Assembly (NCBI GenBank): GCA_015852425.1
Contig: JAAAIG010000453.1
Location: forward strand, 1 to 29,889
Reading direction: 5' to 3'
DNA length: 29,889 nucleotides
DNA from: Gryganskiella cystojenkinii
Lineage: Eukaryota > Mortierellomycota > Mortierellomycetes > Mortierellales > Mortierellaceae
The notes beneath the pieces are model-generated. The model was not told where the DNA came from, did no database searches, and saw only the letters and a list, made by a program, of their open reading frames with translations. The position numbers and the translations under genes were made by a program. Shown piece by piece: positions 11,189-22,189 of the stretch (within the stretch, counting starts at the first letter, position 1; each line of letters begins with the position of its first letter).

Positions 11189-13396
11189 TCAGAGATCCTT
11201 GCGGCGAAAGACACGGACAGGAAGTCCTCGAGCCATAGGAAGGGTCAACGAAGCAGAATAGTCCGGTGCCATGTTGGGATCGACAAGTTCGAACGAGAAC
11301 TTTTGAGCCAACATGGACATCAAAGTGATGGCCTCGATCGTCGCGAATTGCTGTCCGAGGCTATCATAGTCAAAACAGTGAACAAGAGAGAAGAGTGTAA
11401 GCAAATTGAACAAATCCCCCCCAAAAAAGCCACCAAAATCGCGTTGAAAAATATGGCTTACCAAGTTCTAGGCCCATGATGGAAGGCAGCAAACTTGGAC
11501 GAGGAGGGTTTATCGCCCTTGAGCCAGCGTTCGGGTTTGTACTCTTCGGCATCAGGTCCCCAAAGAGACTTTTCTCTGCCCATGGCATAGTTGGACCAAG
11601 CGATACGTTCGCCCTTATAGACCTTGATGCCACCAGGGAGAACATCATCTTCCACGCAGGTCTTGATGTTCTTTGGGACGACAGGGTACAATCTCAAGGC
11701 CTCGTAGAAGCATGCCTCTGTATATTTTTGCTTCTTGGTACTCTCATACGTTGGGAATCCACCCAAGAGAATCTCATCAGCCTCTTGACGAAGTTTCTCA
11801 GCAATCTCGGGGTTGCTTCCGGCACGATGCATGAGGTAGAAGGTCCAGCTAATGCAAGAAAAACGTAAGAATTGAAATGTCAGCAATCAATATTCTCTTT
11901 TATCGAATACTCCATGAGGCACAGTGTGCTTTATATTTACCTCAATGCCTGCGCTGTAGTGTCGCGTCCAGCGACGATAAAGCTCAAAATCGAGTCAATG
12001 AGCATATCATCCGCGAGAGGCGCGCCATCATCGTCCGTGATATCCATAAAGAGCTGCAATAAGTCTCGTCGATCCTTGGCGGCATCGGGGTCCTGACGGT
12101 TCTCTTCCCGACGTTTCTCAATCATGGCCAAGGCTTCGTCATGAACGTATTGGCTATCCTTTCGGACCTGAACATCGTTGCCTGTCCACCAATCCTTGAT
12201 CTTCCAGACAGGAGAAAGCATACGGCCAGCGACACCATGGTTCAGACGATCGAATGCAGCTGCAAAGGGGACCTCTTTCTCAACATTATCGAGACATCCG
12301 AACGATTTACCAAAGGCAATCTCACCAAAACTGTCAAGCGTGAATCGGTAAAAGATATCCTGAGCGTCCACAGACTTGCCTGTGTCTGCGATCGTGTCCA
12401 GGTACTCGATGACCAATTGCATCTCGCGACAGAAGACATCAGACGTGTACGTTCTGAAGGCCTTCACGGAAAAGATATGACTGGCGGCCTTGCGCTGCCA
12501 CTTCCAGTGCTACATTGGCAGAGAGAAAGAAAGATAAAGAAAAGCGGAAAAGTGAAGGTTAGGAATGTTCGTATGTGAGAGAGTAAACAAGGGAGATCAA
12601 TGATCGCTGTCCGGAAAGGGGGATGGAGAAAGTAAGAACGAGGGTCCACAGAAGAGCCCGCTTTAAGTTTTTTCTTAGTCCTTTGTTTTACGCTCCGAAA
12701 TGGGATCATCTCCCTCTTTCTCTGCATTTGTCCGAGCTTACCTCACCATCCGCGCTAAAGATACCTGCAAGTCGGCGAACATGTGCAAGAGTGGCGGTTA
12801 GTGCTGTCAGTGTGCATTTTGCATTTTTTCCCCCACTTTGGCGAACAAGAAACTGGAAAGGACAACAGGACTCATCCCCTTTTTTTCTTTCTGCTGTCCA
12901 TACAGTCCGATCCTTGATTTGATTTGCTTGGCCTATTTTGTTTTTTTTTTTGTTTTTTTTTTGTTCTTTTTTTACCTTGTCCCACCAAAGGGTCAAGACC
13001 CTCCTTGAACCGAGGACCCTTTTCGTAGGCCCAAAAGTTGACTCGAAGAATATGGTCAATGACCTCGGGATCTTTGAAGGTGGTAATACGGCCGATGAAC
13101 GGGTCCGTCACCGTATAGACAGGGCCATACTTTGCAAAGTTCTTGATATGGTTTTGCAAAACATCCTCTCGGCGTTGGGTCGCAGATGACCAAAAGTTGC
13201 CAATCAGAGGCAACCCACGAGGACCCTTCAAATCGTTTCGGGGACGGGTACCGAGAGCAGTGCGACGATATTTCACTAGGATCCACAGGAAATAAGTGAG
13301 AAGGAATTTCTTGGCCGTGGTCTTTGTCAAGAATTGGCTCAAGAGGTTATTCAAGACCGTGGCTCCCTGGGAGCCCACAGTGGCAGAAGAGGACAT
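11189..13396 (-). CDS. Cytochrome P450 monooxygenase, CYP52/CYP704-like
   Basis: Five exons: 13396-12976, 12764-12742 (23 nt), 12509-11941, 11848-11462, 11360-11189; 1572 nt, 523 aa. An N-terminal hydrophobic anchor (~residues 30-42, KFLLTYFLWILVKYRR) precedes a proline-rich hinge (KGPRGLPLIGN), so ER membrane location is expected. The I-helix oxygen motif AGRDTT is at 328-333, the K-helix ExxR at E387-R390 (YEALRLYP), then PERW, and the heme loop FHHGPRTCLG with the heme-ligand cysteine C467, whose codon is split by the last intron. The general pattern (DGEHWKWQRK, LRLYPVVP, WSNYAMGR) resembles fatty-acid/alkane hydroxylases of the CYP52/CYP704 type, which oxidise chain ends with a P450 reductase. 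The substrate cannot be told from sequence, and the CYP family number is uncertain. No intact pathway neighbours are present. Confidence 0.92.
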
Positions 13397-14157
13397 GAAA
13401 AGAGTGAAAGCGAGAACCAGACTGCAGGAAAAGAGGAAGAAAAAGGAAGAGACTAAGGGAAAACACAGTAGAGGAAGGGAAGGATAGAGAGAAAGTGTGT
13501 GGGAACTAAGAAAGTGAAAAAATAGAAGTGAGAAAAGACTGGGACTTTAAGGATATCGGGATAACCGTTTTTTTTTTTTTAGTCCAGTAGCATTGTGGGT
13601 TTCAGTTTGTGAGCGCACAAGCGCCGGCTCAATCATGAACCGCGCGACTATTTTGCATGGTAGGACTCGGGCAAAAGAGCAATGATCGGCTCAAAGGTTG
13701 ATCGAGTCCAACCACTTTTGTGCCCTCCTGTTACTAGCACTGACGGGCAGAGGGAAATTGTTCGCACCGATGACACTGTGAACGGGTTCCGGCCCGTGGA
13801 TGGGATGCAGACTCAATGGTTCTGTCGATCTTGGTGTCCAAAACATTTGATTTGAGAGTCGCTTCGAATGGGGAAGACGAAGTTCATAAAATATGGACGG
13901 CGAATCGTTTCTCCACTGGGCTAAAAAGAGCCGTCTGTGAAACACCACGCGACAGCAGAGATCTAAAACATAAGACGACGCTGCTTTGCCCATTAACAAA
14001 CAACCCATCCATGGCTAACTTCTCCACATAAACAACTCGGAGAGCGTTAACAAAAAAAGAACAAATAAGATAAGATAAAATAAAAAAAAGGAGTTTTTAA
14101 ATTCAAATGTGTATTTCGTCGTTCTACGCACCATCATTCACCAATTCTATAATGCGT
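13397..14157. promoter_or_regulatory. P450 promoter and PA2G4 3' region
   Basis: 761 bp between two minus-strand genes. The part next to 13397 is the expected P450 leader and promoter, pyrimidine-rich on minus, with a T-run (A-run on minus) at 13569-13580. An A-rich block at 14050-14100 lies beyond the PA2G4 stop. ORFs on both strands here (for example 13691-14008 minus) have no recognisable domain and are not called. Confidence 0.45.
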
Positions 14158-16059
14158 TTACTCGTTCTTCTCCTCGCCAGCGGCAGCAGCAGCGGCATCG
14201 GCCTTCTTCTTCTTGTTGGCGCTCTTCTTCTTGGGCTTGATCTCGGTGGCCAAGAGCGCGAGGATCTCTTCATCCACAATCTTCTTCTCGGTCTGGATCA
14301 ACTCGAGATCGATGGGGGTGTTGGTGATACGGAGAGGACCCGAGGGCATGACACAGACGGTGAACAAGAACTGGGCAACGAACTCGCCCTCCTTCTCCTC
14401 CATGACGTCGTAGGCGGTGACGACGTTGTGCTTGGTGCACTCCAAGAGACCCATGCGGGCCTTGCGCTCATCCTCCATCTGACGCAAGTTGAAGGGGAAC
14501 TGACCAAACTTCTTGGTGATCTCGGAAAGAACAACACGGGAGGTCTGCATCTTCAAGCTGTAGTTGGTGGTGGTCTTCTTGTAGATGGTGGTACGGGAAG
14601 CGTTGTTCTTGATCTTGCCATCGCCGGAAGAGATCATAATGTCGACGCAGTAGACCTCGTTCTCGGCAAAAGTGCACTTCTCAAAGTCCTGACGCTGACC
14701 CTCGGTGGGGTTGAGGATGATCTGCTTCTTGCCATCGATGACGTTCTTCTCCTGCTGGTGCGAGAGCATGCCCTCGACGGGCTTGCATCCGTAAGCAGCA
14801 GCGATGCGTCCGACGTTGTCGGTGATGGGGGTGTTGGCGTTACCGGCACGGATCAAACGGACAGCAGCCTCGGCAGCCTGGTGGGCGGCCAAGAGGACAT
14901 CAGCCTGCTTGCCCTTGATGGGGTTCTCCTTGGAGGCGCCGACAACGACGGTGGTGGCAGCAATGGCGCCATATCCATCGATCTGGGCACCGAGCTCACT
15001 ATTATTTGAAAAAGAACCTTGGGTCAGTCACTCTGGGATCCTCGGATTCAAAATGCAACCTGAGCCGAGAAAAAAAGAGTCAATTGCATCCATGAGCACA
15101 TACACCTTGACCATATCACCGTTCTTCAACTTCTGGGCATCATCGAGGGGAGAGAAGTGGCAGATGGTGTTGTTGACAGAGATGCAGGTAGGGAAACCGA
15201 CACCTATTTCGAGTGAAAGATATGAAATAAGTCAGCAATTGGTCCAGCGACTTCTTGTTGCGTGGCTGTGCTTCCGTTATGGCGCAACGGTCCAAAAAAA
15301 AAAACCTATCGAAAACTCGCAAGTAGAATTACCCTTGTTGATCTTGCCCTTGGTGTAGACAGTCTTGACACCCTCCTCGATGGCCTTGTCACCGTTCACG
15401 CAAATCTCCAAAATGGAAGCACCGTCAACACAAGCAGCAGCGACCTGAGCGATAACACCTAGTTGATGTAAAGAGAGGAAAGGCACCGTGGGAAACAGAT
15501 GACGTGAGTATGTTGTTGAGCGGTAGATGTGTCCTAAATTTATGTCTTTTCCGCCTTCTGTCTCCCGTATCCAAAGAAGAATTGACGTCGCAATATGTCC
15601 AAGGACAAAAGGATCTTACGGTTGGTGATATCAGCAGCAGCCTTGTACTTGGTGAGAACATCGGTGTTGCTGCATGAGCGAGAGAAAAAAACCAGAAACG
15701 AGATCCAGTTAGTTCAGTGCTTTTCAATCGATCTCGTTAAAGTGAGAAAGGGCGAGGAAGTTCGTCGGCGAACTGTGGGAATAGTAAGTTGTGTTTTAGT
15801 AACGATGATACGGAGAATTTGTTTTCCAGAGTTGTCAATGTCCAATGAATGGCGCATAATGGAAAGTGGGTGGTGGCGCAAAGCCATGAAGGTGGCCAAG
15901 GGGAAAATATAGCAGGGCCGAGTAAAAAAAGGGGGACGGTGGAAAATAAGGAAAAATGACAAGAAGTCAAGAAAGGACGCCAAATCCTTACGCGACAGTG
16001 AAGTCCTCAGTCTCCTGGGCAGCAACGGTCAGCTTCTTCTTGTCGGCGGTCTTGCTCAT
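14158..16059 (-). CDS. PA2G4: PA2G4/EBP1-like, non-peptidase aminopeptidase fold
   Basis: Five exons: 16059-15992, 15669-15620, 15458-15333, 15203-15104, 14998-14158; 1185 nt, 394 aa, the same length as animal PA2G4. The start ATG has a CCACC context. The protein has the creatinase/methionine-aminopeptidase fold: [22 protein letters not shown] at the start, then [41 protein letters not shown] and the long second half. The metal-ligand Asp residues of true aminopeptidases are absent (VELG and GAIAATT at those places), so it is probably not an enzyme. A lysine-rich tail ([12 protein letters not shown]) then poly-Ala and acidic residues resembles the RNA/nucleolar-binding end of this family. PA2G4 proteins bind pre-ribosomes and 60S subunits and link growth to translation; fission yeast calls its homologue a 42-kDa curved-DNA-binding protein. 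A CACGTG lies 166 bp upstream. Confidence 0.93.
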
Positions 16060-16310
16060 GGTGGGAATGGATGAGATGTGAAAGTGAATGGGTGAAAAGA
16101 TCAAAAAGAAGAAAAAACTCGACCACCTTGAGGCTGAAAGCCAAAAAAAAAAAAAAAAATTGAGTCGTGTTGTTTTGCACTTCAATTGCTGCCGCAGAAA
16201 CTCCATTCATCCAAGAGGCAGTCACACGTGCCCTGTGCAAAAAATCACCGAATAAAATCTCATCGTATTTGCTATGTGGCAATCATTAATTCGCGAAAGC
16301 TTCACTGAAT
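16060..16310 (-). promoter_or_regulatory. PA2G4 promoter and leader
   Basis: A 251-bp gap between the USP1-like stop and the PA2G4 start. It has a run of about 17 T on the minus strand (plus-strand A run at 16142-16159) and a CACGTG E-box at 16225-16230. The 3' UTR of the upstream USP1-like gene must also end within it, so this is a tightly packed tandem pair. Confidence 0.5.
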
Positions 16311-19300
16311 CTACGGGACGACAGGCTGCTCTCCCTCTACTCGACGATAAATATACACGTAGGGGGTCGCAATGTCAAACTCATCAAAGGTGGAGCCATG
16401 GTCTTTGACACTCGAGAGACCGTCAGCAAGATTGGTACCCTCTTTCGACCCTTGTCCGTTGACTTTTCCAGAGAATATCCGAGCCATTCCTTCGCTCGAC
16501 ACAGGATCTACCGCCGAGTCATTATACTTGAGCCTAAGCGAAATATGGGAAAAGTACTCAAGAATTCAGCTTGACGACCACTTTAAAGGAATCTTCCGTA
16601 AATCCATCTTACAAAGTTCCCAGACTCTTACCATTGATACGTCCTTGATTTCATGACAGTATCACCACTAGTATCAGTAGTCTCAGTCTCGATGTCCACT
16701 GATTTCCGTATGTACACGTAGTAATGGCCAGAGGTAATCACGGGGCCTCTATGAATTAGGATCGCACAGAGTTCTAGTATACGAAAAGATAAAGTAAGTT
16801 AGAATTCTAGAAAGACATAACGTTAATGCTCCTTGATATAAACTATCCCAATCGACGATAACTTACCATAGCGTGGATCAGGGCCTTCGTAGTCGCGACT
16901 CATCCACTTGGAGAAATTCATTTGCTCTGTACACGAGACTCCATTCTGCAGCTTAACCGCTCCCTCCTTAAAGTTGTATCGCTGAAGGCGCAAGATCAAG
17001 AGCTTTGGCAACGACGTGAGATAATGATGAACATGCGCGTCAGCCTTTTGAGAGCACTTATCGCAAAACCTCTGGTTGTCGTCCTTCATGTGCTCCATCT
17101 TCATCGTCTCAGAGATGCCCCATTTTAGATCCCGGACCATGGTTGGGTTGTCGTTGTCGATTTGGACCGTCAAATCTATTCCGCGATCTGACTGAGTTGT
17201 GACAGATGAACATTGTTGACAATGCGTCACAGTTTGAGTCCCAACCTGGAAGAGATCGTTGATGGGGTGCCAGTCCGCTGTAACTCCAGTCGCAATAGCT
17301 TCCGGCGCAGTATCTGAGTGCTCTTTCTGCAACACCAATAGCGCTTTCAGTACGTCATCGAAGAGACTGATAGTGTAGAACAAAAATTCGGCCGCATCCT
17401 GCTGCTCCGACGTGTTGAAGAGTGAATCACCTTGGCTATGAGATGGAATATAAAATAACACGACTCGATTCGTCAGTAACCTCTAGTGCATTTAAAGATC
17501 CATATAATTTTTTCATTTTTTGACCTGAGCTTACCGTAACGTGCGGATGACATCCTTTGGGTAAGAACTCTTATCGGAGGGCTCGTCCTCGTCACCTTCT
17601 TCCTTTTTATCCAGCGCCCGAAGAACATGAAGCATATGGTCAAAGAGAGATCGCTGGTATTCCGTAATCATGATCTGGGTCTCTGCACCTGTTTCAACCG
17701 TCTTCATCTTGTCCTGAATATCGAATAACACGTCCGTACAGCCGCGAGCGTTTCTTATCATCTGAAGAACCGAGTTCAAGTAGCAGGTGTTGGAGTAATT
17801 TGAGAGTCCGCCCGAGAGTAGAGATCGCGAGCGTGCAGTCATTTTGGGTCTCTTCTCCCGTTCCCTTATAACAGAGGGTGCGGACGAAACTGTGGCCTTG
17901 GCAAACATGGAGGTGATCGCCTTCTGGTTCGGGTCTGGTTTCTCATCCTCTTTGGATCCTCCATCTGAATCCTCAAAGTCCGAGTTCTTGCTTTCACTGT
18001 CGGATCCGGACGCCTCACTTTCGGAAAAGCTGCTCTTTTTCTTCTTGCGCTTTGGCTGAGGAGGTCGTTTCGTTTTGGGGGATGGAGTCTGATTTTCAGT
18101 CCGGACCACGACTGGTAAGCTTGGCTGTGCGGCAGCAACAGCCGTTGGGGCCGGTTTCATCGAGAAATAGGAAGACATCATTTGCCGCTGTTGGATTTTT
18201 TCTGGAGACTCGGGTTCAGGCGAGGACTCTTTTTCAGCTTCGGAGACCGAGGCAATCTCCATATCGACAGACTGTACGGGTTCCTTGATGGTTTTCTTGG
18301 CGGTATACTCGTCGTCGGACTGGTCTTGCTCACGCAGTGGTCTATTTAGATCAGAAGCTCGTACGAGTCGACGCCGTCTTGGAGGAGGCGGTTCCTCCGT
18401 GTCCTGGTCGGTTGCGATTGTATTGTTGTGGTCATTGTCTGGAGGTGAAGATATCGTTGGATCAAATGAAGTAATGTCGATAGCTGAGTCTTGCTCGGCG
18501 CTGAAAGATTCAGAGGTGACCCGTTTGATGGTGTCGTGCTCTTTCACGGGCTCTGAAGGCAACTCTGTATCCGTGCTGCAAATCGGTGATGTATCCTGCT
18601 TGACAACTGGCTTTGGTGAAAAGAACTCGAGAACGCTACGGGCAGGGGGTAATGTCTTTTCGACCCTGGGACCCACCGAGTCTAGACTATTAGTTTGTGA
18701 TGTTGACCGCCGTGAAGTCGAGGGCTTTGGGGCTATTGAGGAGTTTGTCGAGGAGTCCAGAGATTCCTCGTCATCGATCTTGACCCTGAAAGTTTTTGAT
18801 AGCGCGACGCCTCTCAAGGAGTTGTTGTTTGTGGATTTGTGAGATGATGTGGCGGATCGTGCCTTCTTGCCATCGCCAGATTTGCTCCTGCGCTTTCCTG
18901 TGACGACATCTATGGATGTTACTGAGTCTGAACAGATGATGCTCTCGCCCGGTCCCTCGACTTCTTCTGGGACCATAGGATGCTCTGAGGGAATGCAATC
19001 CATATCTTCTGTTGTTGATGTCTTTGTTGCTGTCATCATCGGTGTAGGAGTAGCAGGGGTTTCCGGTTGTGATGTCGGTTTTGCGGAAGATACTCGGGTT
19101 TTGTTGAAGTAGTTCAAAAGTCCACCACTCGATGGTGGGACTATAGCAGGGACGGGTGGTGGTGCCTTAAGTTTCTTTGCAGGCGGACTGTCGCCAGTAA
19201 CAGCAGAGGTAGTCTTGCGCCTAGGGGTCCCCTTTTTCCGTGGTTTCTTTTCCGTGGAGGTGATATCGATGTTTTCGTCTTGCTCCTCCTCGTCCTCGCC

Positions 19301-19471
19301 TTCGGCTAGGTCAGGGTTGTTTCCATAGTTGTACTCGGCAGCGTTTTTGACGGCGGTGGTGGCGGTGCTCTTTCTCTTTTTTGAATCAGATTGAATCTTT
19401 GCAGAGCCTGGTGGGATGGATGGTGGTGCGACAGTGCCATCGTTCATCTTCATCCGCTGAGTCAGTTTCAT
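16311..19471 (-). CDS. USP1: USP1-like ubiquitin carboxyl-terminal hydrolase
   Basis: Exons 19471-17535, 17435-16867, 16773-16632, 16533-16311; 2871 nt, 956 aa from the ATG at 19471. The start is uncertain: the sequence before it looks like an intron (19481-19578), and an ATG at 19581 could add four residues. The first ~540 residues are disordered, charged and Ser/Pro-rich. The USP fold then begins: Cys box GGLSNYSNTCYLNSVLQ with C563, QQDAAEFLFY, two CxxC pairs (HCQQC, CDKC) for a zinc-ribbon finger, His box TSGHYYVYIR with H852, and D888 in WLKYNDSAV. All three catalytic residues are present. The HRGPVITSGHYY segment, the order of finger pairs and the C-terminal TPYVYIYRR most resemble animal USP1, which with UAF1 removes ubiquitin from PCNA and FANCD2. 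The USP1 assignment is by motif memory; another USP subfamily is possible. Confidence 0.85.
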
Positions 19472-19863
19472 TGCTTCCACCTATGTCCAAATGGGGGAGA
19501 GGGAGACAATTAGTCCAGGTGTTCGGAAGCGACAAAAAAGTCTATGTGATTGGGAAAATGAATGCAGAATACGAGTACCATTTTCAAAACTGGGATTCAG
19601 TGCTCTGGACTGCTGCAAGCAGAAGTCAAAGGGCCGAGGGGCGAGAAGAGGGGGAGGGGAGAGAGACAGAGAGAAAGGCAATGGGTAACGGAACAATGAA
19701 CCGGGACAACACTGCAACAAGAGCCTTTGCTCGGTGTTGTTTTTGGTGGCAATCGAGGGCAGATAAAAAGGCAAAGGGGAAATGACAAACGCGAGTTCAC
19801 AATCAACAACAATAAAACGCGTTTTCTGCAGTCACATTGTGTGCGAAATGTTATCTGGACTTT
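19472..19863 (-). promoter_or_regulatory. USP1-like promoter/leader and TATDN1 3' end
   Basis: The minus-strand leader of the USP1-like gene is here. Reading minus, 19578-19481 looks like a 98-nt intron: GTACTC at the 5' end, a GGACTAAT branch-like site, a long pyrimidine tract and ATAG at the 3' end. A CT-rich stretch continues up to about 19680. The far end (19840-19863) is the region just past the TATDN1 stop. No independent gene was seen. Confidence 0.5.
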
Positions 19864-21170
19864 TTATTCCTCGGTCGTCGGAAAGAAGACGCGCATCGTG
19901 TTCTCATAGACTATATCAGCCAGCGCTTGCGGTTCCATCCCATGCAGCCCCGCCATTACCAAGAGAACCTGTCCCATCGTGCATGGCTCGTTTCGACTCT
20001 TGACCATACATCCGATCTCAAACTTTTCCTTCTTCTTCGACGTAGGGCTGTAGATCGCCTGCTGATCAGGCGTCATATGGGCCAAATGTTTGTGCGAAGC
20101 GTGTGTAGGTCGGATATCACACCAGGGTCCATCTGTCTCAAGCATCAGTCTGTCTAGAGGTACACTAGCAGCGGCTTTGAGATTGTCCTCCGTCTTTAAC
20201 GAGCTATATCCGTAACGAATAGGAAGGAACAAGAGGGGACAGGGTCAGTCCAGATCTCACCGTGTTCATCAACATCAGAAACAAGAAATCGGGAACTCAG
20301 TCTCCTTACCATCCGTTGATACCAATATAAAGTCCCATGTCCAGGTAGTGCTGCAGTTCTTCCAGTGTTCCTGTGAAAGAGTGTACGACGCCATTTGTGA
20401 ATCGTGAGCGGTTCTTGGAAATCAGTGCTCCAAAGTCACTTCCGGTGTTGCGATCATGCAAGAACATGGGCAATTGAGTCGTCTCGGCAAGATCAAACTG
20501 GCGCTCAAAATACTTTAGCTGTGTCTCTTTTGGGCAAAAGTGGAGGCGATCATAGTCTATGGGAGAAAAAGGTCGCATGAGTAGGACAGGTTAGTCCCCA
20601 ATCGATCTGTTAACTGACTTCCATCATGTAAGCGCCAACAGAAATATAATCTTTACCGAGTCCACATTCACCGACAGCGACAATCTTTCCCTTGGCGGAG
20701 GGATTCTCAAACATCTCCTTGAGCGCACTAAAATATCCCTCGGGTCCTCCTTCATGCTTTTCAAACTCGGAGCAACGTGTGGGATGACATCCAACAGTCA
20801 TGAACAGGTCATCTACCAAAAAGTAAGAGCACGAGAAAGACAGTATGTTAGAATAAAAGGGTATTTTTGTCAATCAGCATAGATTTTCCAGTTGAGGAGC
20901 ATACCATGACCCTTGACAAGATCCAAAGCAGCCTTGCAGTCGTTCAAATTTCCTGCAGTGACAATCATTCGTTCAACACCAGCGCGTTTTGCCCGAACTA
21001 GGACTTGGTCCAGATCATCCGGGTGAGCTTGCTTGCCATGGTAGTTTCCCCTGAACATGGGGTCCGTGAGGTTGATACCGATGTCTATAGTCAATAAACG
21101 CACCGAGTGTATTAGTGAGAGTAATAGCTGATTCGTAACCAATATAATGAAAGGAAGCAAATCTAATCAT
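19864..21170 (-). CDS. TATDN1: TatD-family DNase, TATDN1-type
   Basis: Five exons: 21170-21140 (31 nt), 21084-20905, 20812-20657, 20556-20310, 20203-19864; 954 nt, 317 aa. The 31-nt first exon ([10 protein letters not shown]) plus a 55-nt intron restores the conserved TATDN1 opening [13 protein letters not shown]. The protein is a TIM-barrel metal-dependent hydrolase. Likely metal ligands and active-site residues are D11 and N15 (first motif), E119 in VGECGLD, H156 in MFLHDRN, H181 in VVHSFTG and D229 in [16 protein letters not shown] and KSRNEPC are also typical of this eukaryotic branch. Family members are 3'-5' exonucleases/endonucleases linked to DNA fragmentation and repair; the exact fungal role is not known. 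The poly(A)-like hexamer AATAAA overlaps the stop codon (19868-19863). Confidence 0.95.
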
Positions 21171-22189
21171 TCCAAAATGTAGAGTAGTCCTGCAATGAGC
21201 TTGCTGACGAATATTTCTGCGAGAGCGCTAAAACAAGAACGACTGGTTGTGCTATATACCGATGAGTCTTGGGGCCATGGTCAATCGTGTCCTGCTAGTT
21301 CGTTGAATGAGCAAAGTCAAGGGACGCATCTGCTGCAAAGCGCGTTGCTCGTAAAAGTCGCATGCAAAAATAAATAAGAAATAATGATGCTACCTCTGTA
21401 ATTCGCAATTCCGATAACAAAGGAGTATTTTACCGATGAAAAATTCGAGCCCATCTTTTTTTCGTTGAAATCGCTGATTCGGCCTCTGTCGGAGAAAGAT
21501 GAACTTTGCCCGTGAATTCGGTGGAAAGAGCACCCTCGTTCCTGCTTGGTCACTCACCTTCATTTTGCCACGAGAAAGAACTTGGAGCGGAGATTTCTTT
21601 TGAGCTCTTCTTGATCGCACCATCACAAAAGTCTTTATTAATCTCTACCAAGATTCTTTTCGGGGTCCAGATTTGGACGGGGTCAAAGTACCTCCTCACG
21701 GCGAACTTTGTCATAATCATCCTGAAGTATGGCGTCTTTTCTACTTCCATTTCTTGTCCCCTCCACAGGACTGGAAGACCAAGGAGAAAACCAAAAAAAT
21801 GCGGCAAAGCAATAAGTAAGTTGTCCATACGATCACGCAACTGAACAACCCTAAATATCCGTCTGAAAATGGGTTCGATCGAAAGAGCACCAACTGCACT
21901 TACTTTTTAAGTTCAGTCTTTACCACGAGAGTCGTTAAAAAAAACACAACCGCACTGCAATAAAAGGCAACCTGCTGACACAAGCTCCTCTTTCTTCTCT
22001 TTCCTTTTTTTCCTCTTCTCTTTTTGTCGTCTTTGTGCCCTCTCGCCAATCCCCTCTCCTCTCCCCCCTTCCCCCTCCATCACAGACGTCTGGGTAACCG
22101 TTACTGCTCTCTCGTCTTCCCTTTCTCCTTCCTCACTCGTCCATTCTCACCAACAGCTCCGTCTCCTCCCCGTCTCACTATTCGTCAAC
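21171..22189. promoter_or_regulatory. Divergent TATDN1 / permease intergenic region
   Basis: About 1 kb. The last ~200 bp before 22190 are a strongly CT-rich leader of the permease. The TATDN1 promoter must lie near 21171-21400. The middle (21390-21845) has open frames on both strands of 80-110 codons without a recognisable domain; one on minus (21840-21550) ends next to a good splice donor (GTGAGT), so a small spliced gene cannot be excluded. A single GATAA lies near 21412. Confidence 0.4.

Noticed and set aside
13691..14008. 105-codon minus-strand frame between P450 and PA2G4
   Set aside because: No domain, no credible splice links to either neighbour, and it lies in promoter/3' UTR space.
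14107..15009. 300-codon open frame on plus, Leu/Gly-rich
   Set aside because: It is exactly antisense to the last exon of PA2G4, whose minus-strand protein matches its family over the full length; the open frame results from codon bias.
15103..15106. Alternative splice donor of PA2G4 exon 4 two bases earlier (AAG/GTGTAT)
   Set aside because: Only the GTATGT donor keeps the phase and gives [10 protein letters not shown], matching the family.
11189..21170. Four consecutive minus-strand genes as a co-regulated cluster
   Set aside because: Each has its own leader and introns, and their functions (P450, PA2G4, USP1-like, TATDN1) do not form a pathway.
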